A DNA stretch of 44,589 nt from the IMG/VR virus record IMGVR_UViG_3300035670_005628, positions 1-44,589 of that record. The stretch is one strand, 5' to 3'. This document shows positions 30,760 through 39,284 of this stretch, in pieces. This DNA is from a virus. Numbering within the stretch: position 1 is the stretch's first letter; the number at the start of each line of letters is the position of its first letter. Made by a program: the position numbers and the translations under genes. The notes beneath the pieces are model-generated. The model saw nothing but the letters and a program-made list of their open reading frames with translations. It was not told the origin of the DNA and ran no database searches.

Positions 30760-31105
30760 TGGCTGTGCCTCTTTTGGTAATCTCTTTGGTGGTTCAGACG
30801 TAAAACCAATAGAGATTAAAACAAAAGCAGTACAGAGACAAACATTAAATATAAAAGAACCTGCACCATTACAAGCTCGTGAAGTCCAATGGATTGTTAT
30901 CACACCAGAAAATGCAGAACAAATTTGGAAAGATTTAAAAGAAAAGAATGTTGATGTTGTTTTGATTGGTCTGACAGATGAAGGTTATGAACAGTTGGCC
31001 TTAACGATGGCAGAATTGAAAAATTATATTGCACAACAAAGATCAATCATTATAAAGTACAAAGAATACTACGAACCAAAGGAAGATAAAAATGGCTCTA
31101 ACTAA
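30713..31105 (+). CDS. Lipoprotein, candidate o-spanin-like partner
   Basis: A 130-residue lipoprotein. The GTG at 30713 is preceded by GGAGG (30702-30706); the signal peptide MNARHLLIAITFPLISGC ends in the lipobox I-S-G-C18. The mature part has a short linker (PIEIKTKAVQRQTLNI), REVQWIVITPENAEQIWKDL and a C-terminal helix AELKNYIAQQRSIIIKYKEY. It is longer than classic Rz1, but similar proteins are recalled in marine T4-like phages. The upstream in-frame ATGs inside the previous gene would bury the signal peptide and are not used. It overlaps the next tail gene by 14 bases. Confidence 0.7.
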   Translation: MNARHLLIAITFPLISGCASFGNLFGGSDVKPIEIKTKAVQRQTLNIKEPAPLQAREVQWIVITPENAEQIWKDLKEKNVDVVLIGLTDEGYEQLALTMAELKNYIAQQRSIIIKYKEYYEPKEDKNGSN

Positions 31106-32657
31106 GATTCAATCAGGATCTTTTGATGATGGTGCAATTGATACTGGAGATTTAGCTGCAAATATCTCAGCAACTTATGCTACTTATGCTGCTGTTGCTG
31201 CAAATCTAACACCTCGAATCGCTTCAGTAAATGTTGCAAATTCTACTTGGCACGTTCTCGATGATACGGCGGTTAACACGGCCGGTGGTTATCTTGTTAT
31301 CACTGGTGCAAACTTCCAAAGTGGTGCTATTGCGATAGTACAAGATACGAATGCGACAAGTACAACATATGTCGATGAAACTACTCTAAGAGCTCAGGTT
31401 CCAGCAAAAACATCAGGTTCATACAATTTATATGTTGCAAATCCAGATGGTGGAACTGGAATTAAAATTTTAGCAGTGACATATTCAAATACACCAATAT
31501 GGGGAACTTTAGCGACATTAGACGATCAACCAACTGGTACTGACTTTGCCATCAATATTAGTGCAAACTCAGATTCAAATGTAACATATACAAATACAAC
31601 TGCATTACCAGCTGGAACCACATTACTAGCTAATGGATATTTTTATGGTGCATTTACAGATGATCCAAATACAGTATTAACTTTCACTGTTAATGCTACC
31701 GATGAAGAAAACCAAGATACACCAAGAGAATTTAGTGTTACTGTTGTGGCAAGTAATGCTAACCGAGCAATTTTTGAAGGAAGATATCTTGCAAATTATA
31801 GTACTTTTTATAATACTATTGATTACGTCTCCTTTTCATCAACAGGAAATGCAACAGATTTTGGAGATTTGACTGTTTCGAGAGGTAACGGCGCAGGTAT
31901 TTCGTCCACAATTAGAGGAATACTTGCTGGAGGCTTATCAACTGGTGTAGTAAGAGATGACACAATAGATTATTTCATTATATCTAGTCTAGGAAATGCC
32001 ACCGATTTTGGTAATTTAGTTAAAGGCCTATATGCTCCAGCTGGATGTTCTTCCAGCACTAGAGGAATTATCTCTGGTGGTCAGAGTCTTTCTGGCTCTG
32101 TGGTTAGAGAAAATATTATACAATATATAACCATCGATAGTGCAGGTAATGCTTTAGATTTTGGTGATTTAATTGATGGCACGTATTTTGCTTATTCTTT
32201 CTCCAACCCAACAAGAGGAATTATTGCTGGAGGAAATTCCGCTTCGGGATCGTATAATAATGTTATTCAATATATTACTATTGCATCATTAGGTGACACT
32301 TTAGATTTTGGTGATTTAATCGGAGAAGATGCTGATGGCGGCGGCGCCTCAAATGATATTAGAGGATTGATGGGCGGTTCATCGAGAAATCCATTAAATA
32401 CTATTCAATATATTACTATTGCAACGTTAGGTAATGCGACAGATTTTGGTGATTTAAGTGTTGCGAGGTCTGGAAATAGCGGCGCAGCTAATCCAACTCG
32501 AGCCATTTTTGCTGGTGGCGAAGCATCTAACGTAAATCAAAATGTCATAGATTATGTAGAAATTAATAGTTTGGGTAATGCTACTGACTTTGGTGATTTG
32601 ACTGTGGCTGGTAGAGGAGTAACTGGTATCTCTAGTAATCACGGTGGATTGCAATAA
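31092..32657 (+). CDS. Tail fibre/adhesin with IPT and repeat domains
   Basis: A 521-residue tail protein. The start MALTKIQSGSF is the common MALTK opening of marine phage tail proteins. An IPT/TIG-like domain (about 45-130, IASVNVANSTW to LYVANPDGGTG) and a He_PIG/cadherin-like domain (about 135-220, TTLLANGYFYG) follow. From about 240 the protein holds at least five imperfect 45-50-residue repeats around NATDFGDL and TRGIxxGG, like a beta-propeller. The repeats are probably the receptor-binding part. Paralogues sharing the N-terminal domains lie at 33515, 34913 and 37130. Confidence 0.85.
   Translation: MALTKIQSGSFDDGAIDTGDLAANISATYATYAAVAANLTPRIASVNVANSTWHVLDDTAVNTAGGYLVITGANFQSGAIAIVQDTNATSTTYVDETTLRAQVPAKTSGSYNLYVANPDGGTGIKILAVTYSNTPIWGTLATLDDQPTGTDFAINISANSDSNVTYTNTTALPAGTTLLANGYFYGAFTDDPNTVLTFTVNATDEENQDTPREFSVTVVASNANRAIFEGRYLANYSTFYNTIDYVSFSSTGNATDFGDLTVSRGNGAGISSTIRGILAGGLSTGVVRDDTIDYFIISSLGNATDFGNLVKGLYAPAGCSSSTRGIISGGQSLSGSVVRENIIQYITIDSAGNALDFGDLIDGTYFAYSFSNPTRGIIAGGNSASGSYNNVIQYITIASLGDTLDFGDLIGEDADGGGASNDIRGLMGGSSRNPLNTIQYITIATLGNATDFGDLSVARSGNSGAANPTRAIFAGGEASNVNQNVIDYVEINSLGNATDFGDLTVAGRGVTGISSNHGGLQ
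31815..32640 (+). repeat. Tandem repeats coding NATDFGDL units
   Basis: Five to six imperfect units of about 140-150 bases code for IDYxxIxSxGNATDFGDL followed by a short variable segment and TRGIxxGG. The copies have drifted at third positions, so they are maintained as protein rather than recent DNA duplications. The number and spacing fit blades of a kelch-like propeller. Confidence 0.65.
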
Positions 32658-32697
32658 TTTTAAATAATGATTTTATAATTAAAGGGAAAATAATATC

Positions 32698-33528
32698 ATG
32701 TCAAATGAACTAATATTAAAAAATATTAATACATCTCTGGTGACACAAAAACCAGAGTATAAAGTTATGTTGAATAATATCAATTCTAAAATGCCGGCTG
32801 TTCAACGTGACACTTCAAATTTCCATAAAAGTCACAGCCAATTTATGCAGGTTACTTTAGATATAACTGCCATTACGCCTATACGTAGCATTAAACACAC
32901 TTTAGCTGAAATTGAGAGAACAAAAAAAGCTTTACAAGAAGCATATATTGGATTAAAAAAACAAGATATTGAATTGAGACGCAAACAAAATATGATTGAA
33001 AAAACAGAAGACGAATTTGATAAAGAACTGTTACAAATAGAAATTATTGAAATACAATCGCATATGGAAAGTGCTCAAAATTCTGTGAATGGTGCTTTAA
33101 GAAAAATGAATTTTCTGGTAAACCAACATCAACAACTATTGGAAAAAATAGGAAGAAATGAGATCACTGAAGAAGATTATGAAAAAGAAGAAGCCAGATA
33201 CCATATTATGACTTGTATGAAACAAGCTTTAAATGCCGCTAGAAGTCGTGGTGGTATGATAGATGAAGGTAATCTAATTTATCTATTTGACTTAGGTATT
33301 AGTGCAGCACAAGCACAACTTGAAGTCACTTCTTATTTAAATTTAGAAAAACAATTATTGGATCAAGGTATGGCACCAACACATAAAACAACACTAAAAT
33401 GGTTGGAAGCTTGTGCTGATAAGTGGCAAAATGATCCTATGGTATTTGCAGAAAGTCGTGGTTTTTCAACATTAGATCATTCTAGTTTGACAAATCTTTT
33501 AACTAACGAAAACAATGGCACTCACTAA
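32698..33528 (+). CDS. Conserved coiled-coil protein between tail genes
   Basis: A 276-residue helical protein: MSNELILKNINTSLVTQKPEY, FHKSHSQFMQVTLDITAITP, and a long coiled coil (about 64-145, IERTKKALQEAYIGLKKQDI onwards). The segment TPIRSIKHTLAEIERTK is recalled in proteins of T4-like cyanophages next to tail-fibre genes. A role in fibre assembly or as a tail structural protein is possible; unproven. It overlaps the next tail gene by 14 bases. Confidence 0.75.
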   Translation: MSNELILKNINTSLVTQKPEYKVMLNNINSKMPAVQRDTSNFHKSHSQFMQVTLDITAITPIRSIKHTLAEIERTKKALQEAYIGLKKQDIELRRKQNMIEKTEDEFDKELLQIEIIEIQSHMESAQNSVNGALRKMNFLVNQHQQLLEKIGRNEITEEDYEKEEARYHIMTCMKQALNAARSRGGMIDEGNLIYLFDLGISAAQAQLEVTSYLNLEKQLLDQGMAPTHKTTLKWLEACADKWQNDPMVFAESRGFSTLDHSSLTNLLTNENNGTH

Positions 33529-34906
33529 ACTATCGTCTACTGAATTCCAAACCGGAGCCATCACCACAGATAAATTCTCTGGTGATGTTGCTCTGAGTGT
33601 TCGTATTGCTAACGTATTAATTGCTAATTCGACATATACAGTTCTTGACGATACTGCTGTCAACGTTGGTGGTGGATACATTGTGGTCACAGGTGCAGGA
33701 TTTCAGTCTGGTGCTCAAATAGTCATCAATGAAACTCCTGCAACATCAACCACATTTGTTTCGAGTACAGAACTCAGAGCTCAGATTGGTGCCAAGTCTG
33801 CTGCAACATATGATGTGTATGTAATCAATCCAGATGGTGGTAATGCAATCTCTGTAAATGGTATTACATATTCTGGATTACCAACATGGGTTACTGGCAG
33901 TACGCTCGATGCACAGAATGCTGATGTTGCATTTAATGTTTTGTTCAGTGCTACAGGTGCCACAAGTTATGCAAATACAACTGCATTGCCAGCCGGTACT
34001 GTATTATTGAGTAATGGTTATTTCTATGGTACTGTAACTGGTATTGGTTCTGAAACAACTTATAATTTCACTATCTCGGCTATTGACGATGAAAATCAAA
34101 ATAGTGATAGGGAGTTTAGTTTGACGGTTGCTGTCGTAACTGCACCATCGACAGTTGAATACTTAGTGGTTGCAGGAGGAGGAGCTGGTGCTTATGATTA
34201 TGGTGGTGGCGGCGGAGCAGGAGGATTTTTAACTGGCAATTTGTCAATAACAACTACTACGTCATATACAGTAACAATTGGATCTGGAGGAACAGCAGGT
34301 TCAACATCATCTTCTACGAATGGCCAAAATTCAACATTCGCATCAATCACTTCTACTGGCGGCGGTAAAGGTGGATATAGAGCAGCAGGTTCTAATGGTG
34401 GATCAGGTGGCGGCGGAGGAGAAGGCCCCAATTCTGGAGGTAATGGCACGCCGGGTCAAGGAAATAATGGCGGAAATGGATGGCCCTCTTTCAACTCTGC
34501 TGGAGGTGGCGGAGGAGCTGGAGCTATAGGACAAGACGCTCCTAGTATAAATCAAGGCGGCGCCGGCGGCAATGGCAGTACTGCGTTTGATGGTATTGTC
34601 TATGCTGGAGGAGGTGGCGGTGGAAATTATAATACATCGACCAGCGGCGGTGCCGGAGGTACCGGTGGTGGCGGAAAAGGTGGAGGTGGCAGTATAGCGG
34701 GTTTTGCTGGAACAACGAATACTGGCGGTGGTGGTGGAGGAGGTGGTGCAGCTCAACTTGGTGGTAATGGCGGTTCCGGTATCGTAATCGTTCGTTATCC
34801 TAATAATTATGATGATGCTGTTTCAACTACAGGTTCACCAACTTTCACAAATACTGGTGGTTACAAGATTTACAAATTTACTGGATCAGGATCAATTACT
34901 TGGTAG
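33515..34906 (+). CDS. Tail adhesin with IPT domain and polyglycine domain
   Basis: A 463-residue paralogue of the 31092 gene. Residues 1-210 hold MALTKLSSTEF, the IPT/TIG-like domain (LIANSTYTVLDD, YDVYVINPDGGN) and the He_PIG-like domain (TVLLSNGYFYGTVTGI). A Gly-rich domain (about 215-430) follows with VEYLVVAGGGAGAYDYGGGG, repeated GGG patches and GSGIVIVRYP, then TTGSPTFTNTGGYKIYKFTG. Such polyglycine domains form stacked helices in tail-tip adhesins such as phage S16 gp38 and bind receptors. No Shine-Dalgarno sequence is evident. Minus-strand frames in this GC-rich part are artefacts. Confidence 0.85.
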   Translation: MALTKLSSTEFQTGAITTDKFSGDVALSVRIANVLIANSTYTVLDDTAVNVGGGYIVVTGAGFQSGAQIVINETPATSTTFVSSTELRAQIGAKSAATYDVYVINPDGGNAISVNGITYSGLPTWVTGSTLDAQNADVAFNVLFSATGATSYANTTALPAGTVLLSNGYFYGTVTGIGSETTYNFTISAIDDENQNSDREFSLTVAVVTAPSTVEYLVVAGGGAGAYDYGGGGGAGGFLTGNLSITTTTSYTVTIGSGGTAGSTSSSTNGQNSTFASITSTGGGKGGYRAAGSNGGSGGGGGEGPNSGGNGTPGQGNNGGNGWPSFNSAGGGGGAGAIGQDAPSINQGGAGGNGSTAFDGIVYAGGGGGGNYNTSTSGGAGGTGGGGKGGGGSIAGFAGTTNTGGGGGGGGAAQLGGNGGSGIVIVRYPNNYDDAVSTTGSPTFTNTGGYKIYKFTGSGSITW

Positions 34907-34912
34907 ACAAAC

Positions 34913-36508
34913 ATGGCACTCACAAAAATTAGTTCAAACGAAATTCAACCAGCAGCAATTACTTCAGATTTAATTTCTGCTGATGTATCTCTTGGAGTTA
35001 AAATCTCCAACGTATCAATTGCTAACTCTACATATACGGTTCTTGATGATACTGCTGTAAATGTTGGAGGTGGTTACATTGTGATTACTGGTGCTGGTTT
35101 TAACTCTGGTGCTCAAGTTATTATTGGTGGTACAAATGCTACATCAGTTACAAGAGTTTCGTCAACAGAACTTAGAGCAGAAGTACCTGCAAAATCTGCT
35201 GCAACATATAATGTCTATGTTGTTAACACCGATGGTTCTACTGGTATTCGTGTAAATGGATTAACATATTCAGCAACACCAACATGGGTTACAGGAAGTA
35301 CATTGGATAATTGGACTGTTGATACCGCAACAAATATTACTTTTAATGCGAGTGGTGCCACTTCTTATTCTAATACCACCGCATTACCAACGGGTACTAC
35401 ATTATTATCCAATGGTTATTTCTATGGTACTATTACTGGCATTGAATCAGAAACAACATATTCTTTTACAGTTAGAGCTATAGATGCAGAAGCACAAGAT
35501 AGCGATAGAACATTTAGTTTGACCGTTTCTACCGTTACACCTCTAACCTTTAATATTTCACCAGCTGTTAGTGGTAAATCAACTTGGGATCTTTCAGTTG
35601 ACGGTGCATTAACACTAGACACTGCTGGAACATGGACAATTACACCAACTTCTTCATCAACTTGTGCAACTAAAATTTGGGGTGCCGGCGGTGGCGGCGC
35701 AACATTCTGGTTAACAGGAACTCAAACTCGGGGACCAGGCGGTGCTGGTGGTGCAGCTGTTGGAACTGTATCATTTGAATCTGGTGTAGATTATGTGTTG
35801 AGAGTTGGCCAAGGCGGCCGTGGTGCTATAGAAAATGATGATACTTTTACTGCTGCTGCTGGTGGTGGCCGGTCTGGAACTTATGATGGAAATTGGGGAA
35901 CTGGTTCTGGTGGAGCATATTCTGGAATTTTTAGAACGTCCGAATCGCAAGCTAATGCTGTTATTATAGCTGGCGGCGGTGGTGGCGGCGGAATAGTAAG
36001 AGACTCTGCTGGCCAGTCGGTAGGTGGAGGTGCCGGCGGAGGAACTTCTGGTCAAGATGGTTATAATAAAGGAGATACAATCAATAATGCTAAGGGTGCA
36101 ACCCAAGGTGCTGGTGGCGCTGGCCAGGTCACGACTGGAGGATTAGGAACGGCTCAATCTGGTTCTTCATTGACTGGTGGTACAACAACTGTTACTCCTG
36201 GAAATGGTAGAATGGGAGCTGGAGGAGGTTCTGGTTATTATGGTGGAGGATCTTCAACTTATTATTTCTCATCACCAAATGAAATTATTGGTGGTGCTGG
36301 TGGAGGTTCTGGATACTATAATGCAACATATGTATCTGGTGCAACGCTCTATACGGGATCAGGAACAACAGCAGGAAATTCAGCCGACAGCGACCGAGGC
36401 ACAGCCGGTAACGCTGGAGTTGGAACACAACCAACTGGTGCGGCCACCAATTTACCAGCAGCAACAGTAGGACAACCAGGAAAAATAATTTTATACTTAG
36501 CGGCCTAA
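34913..36508 (+). CDS. Tail adhesin paralogue with a different polyglycine domain
   Basis: A 531-residue protein. The N-terminal 215 residues (MALTKISSNEIQP, VSIANSTYTVLDD, NVYVVNTDGSTG, TTLLSNGYFYG) are close to those of 33515 and 37130. The C-terminal part differs: CATKIWGAGGGGATFWL, AAGGGRSGTYDGNWGTGSGG, IIAGGGGGGG and an end PGKIILYLAA. The different Gly-rich domain suggests another receptor or a different part of the same fibre. It lies six bases after its paralogue and is likely co-transcribed; no ribosome-binding site is seen. Confidence 0.85.
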   Translation: MALTKISSNEIQPAAITSDLISADVSLGVKISNVSIANSTYTVLDDTAVNVGGGYIVITGAGFNSGAQVIIGGTNATSVTRVSSTELRAEVPAKSAATYNVYVVNTDGSTGIRVNGLTYSATPTWVTGSTLDNWTVDTATNITFNASGATSYSNTTALPTGTTLLSNGYFYGTITGIESETTYSFTVRAIDAEAQDSDRTFSLTVSTVTPLTFNISPAVSGKSTWDLSVDGALTLDTAGTWTITPTSSSTCATKIWGAGGGGATFWLTGTQTRGPGGAGGAAVGTVSFESGVDYVLRVGQGGRGAIENDDTFTAAAGGGRSGTYDGNWGTGSGGAYSGIFRTSESQANAVIIAGGGGGGGIVRDSAGQSVGGGAGGGTSGQDGYNKGDTINNAKGATQGAGGAGQVTTGGLGTAQSGSSLTGGTTTVTPGNGRMGAGGGSGYYGGGSSTYYFSSPNEIIGGAGGGSGYYNATYVSGATLYTGSGTTAGNSADSDRGTAGNAGVGTQPTGAATNLPAATVGQPGKIILYLAA

Positions 36509-36509
36509 T

Positions 36510-36917
36510 ATGAAAAAACTACTACTCTCAATCTTCCTCACCACCACCTTAACCTCATGTGCTCTCTATGATGCCTACATGATGGCAGGCTATGACACCA
36601 ACGAATATGGTCTTTCTGTTAAGATTCAGACCATTGGTGAACTTGGTCCAAAATTCTGTTCTAATCAATCTACTTCATATCTGTATTTCAAAGATGCATA
36701 TGAAAAAAGTGTAGAATTAAAGAACTTCACCATGCACATTGAAGATAACAAAGAAGCACACAAGTTGGCTACAGAACTGACCAAACTTACCAAAGGTGCA
36801 GTAGAAATGTACGAGAAACAAACACCTGTGTCTGAACCATTCTGCAAACTTAAAATGGCACAGATTGAAAAGAATGCTAATCAAATCTCACACGTACTTG
36901 CAAGGAAACCAAGATGA
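36510..36917 (+). CDS. Lipoprotein of unknown function
   Basis: A 135-residue lipoprotein. MKKLLLSIFLTTTLTSC is a clear type II signal peptide with L-T-S-C17 as lipobox. The mature part is helical with Lys/Glu-rich segments (FKDAYEKSVELKNFTMHIED, LTKLTKGAVEMYEKQ) and three cysteines. In a phage it could act in lysis, in superinfection exclusion or at the outer membrane. It lies between tail adhesin genes, two bases after one of them, and overlaps the next small gene by ATGA. Confidence 0.75.
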   Translation: MKKLLLSIFLTTTLTSCALYDAYMMAGYDTNEYGLSVKIQTIGELGPKFCSNQSTSYLYFKDAYEKSVELKNFTMHIEDNKEAHKLATELTKLTKGAVEMYEKQTPVSEPFCKLKMAQIEKNANQISHVLARKPR

Positions 36918-37120
36918 CTATTCAAGAAATTAACGCACAATTAATTGAAATAAATAACCTATATCAATCTGGTCAAATATCTCCAGCAGAATACAAATCA
37001 TTATTGGAAGGCCTTGAGATCAGTCAAGTAATTGCTGAGTCTGCCGAGGAGATGCAACAAAAAGAAGATTTAAACAAAGTTATCAATCACGCAATTAATG
37101 CTCTTTCTCTGATTGCATAA
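36914..37120 (+). CDS. Small helical hypothetical protein
   Basis: A 68-residue acidic protein, MTIQEINAQLIEINNLYQSG, then QISPAEYKSLLEGLEISQVI. The Y-x-x-G-x-I-S-x-x-E-Y-K pattern resembles short helical-hairpin (SHOCT-like) modules. It overlaps the lipoprotein stop by ATGA and precedes the fourth adhesin gene by ten bases. Function unknown. Confidence 0.65.
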   Translation: MTIQEINAQLIEINNLYQSGQISPAEYKSLLEGLEISQVIAESAEEMQQKEDLNKVINHAINALSLIA

Positions 37121-37129
37121 GGATTAAAA

Positions 37130-38575
37130 ATGGCTCTCACTAGAATAACTTCAACAGTCATTGCGGATAATGCAATTACCACAGAAAAAGTGTCTCAAAA
37201 TGTAGCACTCGGCGTTAAAATCGCCAATGTATCAATTGCAAATTCAACTTATTCTGTATTAGATGATACTGCTGTCAACGTTGCCGGCGGTTACATTGTA
37301 GTTACTGGTTCTGGTTTTCAAAGTGGTGCAGAAGTTATTATTGGTGAAACACCTGCTACATCTACCACATTTGTGTCAAGCACTTTATTGAGAGCTCAAG
37401 TTCCAGCAGCAAACGCAGCAACATATACTGTTTTTGTTGTAAATCCAGATGGTGGTAGTGGTACAAAGCCAAGAGGCATCACATATTCTGGTACTCCAAC
37501 ATGGGTTACCGGAAGTACATTAAATTATTGGATTGTTGATGATGCGGCAAATGTAACATTTAATGCAACAGGAGCTGTTTCTTATTCAAACACCACAGCA
37601 TTACCAACTGGTACTACATTATTATCAAATGGTTATTTTTACGGTACTGTAACAGGTATTGAATCAGATACCACTTATAACTTTACTATTCGTGCTACAG
37701 ACGCAGAAGCACAAGATAGTGATAGAAGCTTTAGTTTAACTGTATATGCTATAACATATCCTGAATCTGTTGAATATCTTATTGTAGCTGGAGGTGGTGC
37801 TGGAGGAGCTGCTGGTGGCGGTGGTGGAGCTGGAGGTTTCTTAACTGGAAATACTGCGATAACATTATCACAAACATATAATGTCGTTGTTGGTTCTGGT
37901 GGTTCTGGTATAGTTTATCCTGGGTCGGGAATTTCAAGTCCAGGATCAAACTCATCTTTTGCTGGAGTAGTATCTATAGGAGGAGGTTCTGGTGCATCAC
38001 AATATTCACCATCCACCACAGTAAGTTCTGGCGGTTCAGGCGGTGGCGGCACGTATTCTTATAAACCTGGTGGTGCCGGAACAGCTGGTCAAGGTAATAG
38101 AGGAGGTAATGGTGGTAATGATCCATGGAGACCTACAGCTGGCGGCGGTGGTGCTGCAGCTCAAGGTGGTGACGCTGGAGACTATCAATCTACTGGCGGA
38201 GGCAATGGAATATTAGCCTTTGATAGTAACTATTATGCTGGCGGCGGTGGCGGTGGTGCTACTGGCCAACAAAATCCAATTTATGGAAGTTCTCCTGGTG
38301 GCCAAGGCGGCGGTGGTTCTGGTGGCGCTGGAGGAACTGGCACCGAGGGACAAGTTGGGGGTACCGGAACAGTGAATACAGGCGGCGGTGGTGGTGGCGG
38401 AGGCGAAGGAGTGTCGACTCGAAATAATGGCGGTCCGGGCGGTTCTGGTGTCGTAATTATTCGCTATTCTGATACCTATGCTGATGCTTCTGTAACCACT
38501 GGTTCACCAACATATACAAATACTGGCGGATATAAAACATATAAATTTACAGGCTCAGGCTCAATTACCTGGTAA
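37130..38575 (+). CDS. Tail adhesin paralogue with polyglycine domain
   Basis: A 481-residue protein. Its N-terminal half (MALTRITSTVI, VSIANSTYSVLDD, FVVNPDGGSGT, TTLLSNGYFYG) and its C-terminal end (TGSPTYTNTGGYKTYKFTGS) are nearly the same as in the 33515 gene. The central Gly-rich domain (about 215-450) is different in detail: IVAGGGAGGAAGGGGGAGGF, GGGGTYSYKPGGAG and GGGGGGGEGVSTRNNGG. The pattern is that of shared ends with a variable middle, suited to exchange by recombination. It is preceded by a weak AAGGAT site. Confidence 0.85.
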   Translation: MALTRITSTVIADNAITTEKVSQNVALGVKIANVSIANSTYSVLDDTAVNVAGGYIVVTGSGFQSGAEVIIGETPATSTTFVSSTLLRAQVPAANAATYTVFVVNPDGGSGTKPRGITYSGTPTWVTGSTLNYWIVDDAANVTFNATGAVSYSNTTALPTGTTLLSNGYFYGTVTGIESDTTYNFTIRATDAEAQDSDRSFSLTVYAITYPESVEYLIVAGGGAGGAAGGGGGAGGFLTGNTAITLSQTYNVVVGSGGSGIVYPGSGISSPGSNSSFAGVVSIGGGSGASQYSPSTTVSSGGSGGGGTYSYKPGGAGTAGQGNRGGNGGNDPWRPTAGGGGAAAQGGDAGDYQSTGGGNGILAFDSNYYAGGGGGGATGQQNPIYGSSPGGQGGGGSGGAGGTGTEGQVGGTGTVNTGGGGGGGGEGVSTRNNGGPGGSGVVIIRYSDTYADASVTTGSPTYTNTGGYKTYKFTGSGSITW

Positions 38576-38578
38576 ATT

Positions 38579-38785
38579 ATGAACCTAAATAAAGTGTCAA
38601 TATTTACTTTTCAGGATATTACCACGACACCAACTCCAAAGGTTGGTTTCAAGGAATATGTAGAGAACAAAGAACAACATGATGCAGAAGTAAAGTGTAC
38701 TCTTGAAAAGGTGCAATGCGAACTTGTTGAACTTAAATCTCTCTTAGATCAAATACAAACAATAAGAAACAAAAATGTATCCTGA
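38579..38785 (+). CDS. Small hypothetical protein
   Basis: A 68-residue protein: MNLNKVSIFTFQDITTTPTP then a helix KCTLEKVQCELVELKSLLDQ. It lies three bases after the last adhesin gene and overlaps the next gene by 11 bases. A CCTAAATA motif (38584-38591) within its first codons resembles the late promoters and may serve the downstream gene. Function unknown. Confidence 0.6.
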   Translation: MNLNKVSIFTFQDITTTPTPKVGFKEYVENKEQHDAEVKCTLEKVQCELVELKSLLDQIQTIRNKNVS

Positions 38786-39245
38786 AGAAGAAAAATTACA
38801 CAACCTTGAACTAAAAGTTGGGTTGTTAGGAAAAGATGTTGAACAAATTTCCGAATTAAACGATAAGCTATCTGAATCTATTGAAAAGATTAGAGAGATG
38901 AACGCCAATATGATTCGGATGATTACTATTCACGAACAACGCCACGAAAACCACGAAAAGATAGAGGGTGATTTGAGAGAAGACATTAAAGAACTACACT
39001 CCAGAATTACCACAGTCAATCGTGAAATTCATGATAGAATAGATCAAGTTGAAAGAACAATCACACAACGACTCGATGATATTCGCAGTGATCTTATTCA
39101 ACACCGAAATGAAGATGAACCAAAGATGGGTAAGTTACTTAAAGAAATCGACCAATACAAATGGATGATTCTTGGTGCAGCCATCTCTTTAGGTTGGATT
39201 ATCGGCAATGTAAATCTTGGAGTTCTCGGCACACTTTTTAAATAG
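38775..39245 (+). CDS. Coiled-coil protein with C-terminal membrane anchor
   Basis: A 156-residue protein consisting mostly of a coiled coil (about 5-125; Glu, Lys, Arg and Ile heptads such as DLREDIKELHSRITTVNREI) followed by one transmembrane segment (about 131-152, WMILGAAISLGWIIGNVNLG). The layout resembles XhlA/holin-accessory-type proteins. It may take part in lysis or membrane anchoring; unproven. It is the last gene before the gene 61 promoter. Confidence 0.7.
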   Translation: MYPEEEKLHNLELKVGLLGKDVEQISELNDKLSESIEKIREMNANMIRMITIHEQRHENHEKIEGDLREDIKELHSRITTVNREIHDRIDQVERTITQRLDDIRSDLIQHRNEDEPKMGKLLKEIDQYKWMILGAAISLGWIIGNVNLGVLGTLFK

Positions 39246-39247
39246 TG

Positions 39248-39276
39248 TTGATTTTCTTGCTGTAGTCTGTTATATT
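39248..39276 (+). promoter_or_regulatory. Sigma70-like promoter before gene 61
   Basis: TTGATT (39248-39253) and TATATT (39271-39276) are 17 bases apart, with TG one base before the -10 box. It is the best host-type promoter in the window. The -10 box ends eight bases before the ATG at 39285, so the mRNA would be nearly leaderless. Confidence 0.75.
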
Positions 39277-39284
39277 ATGATTCT

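Noticed and set aside
31815-32640. CRISPR array or DNA-level satellite
   Set aside because: The repeats are in-frame coding units with diverged third positions, not identical short repeats with spacers.
34198-34756. Minus-strand frames in the Gly-rich tail genes (also 35771-36106)
   Set aside because: They are Pro-, Ser- or Thr-rich mirror translations of GGN repeats with no ribosome-binding site and no recognisable domain.
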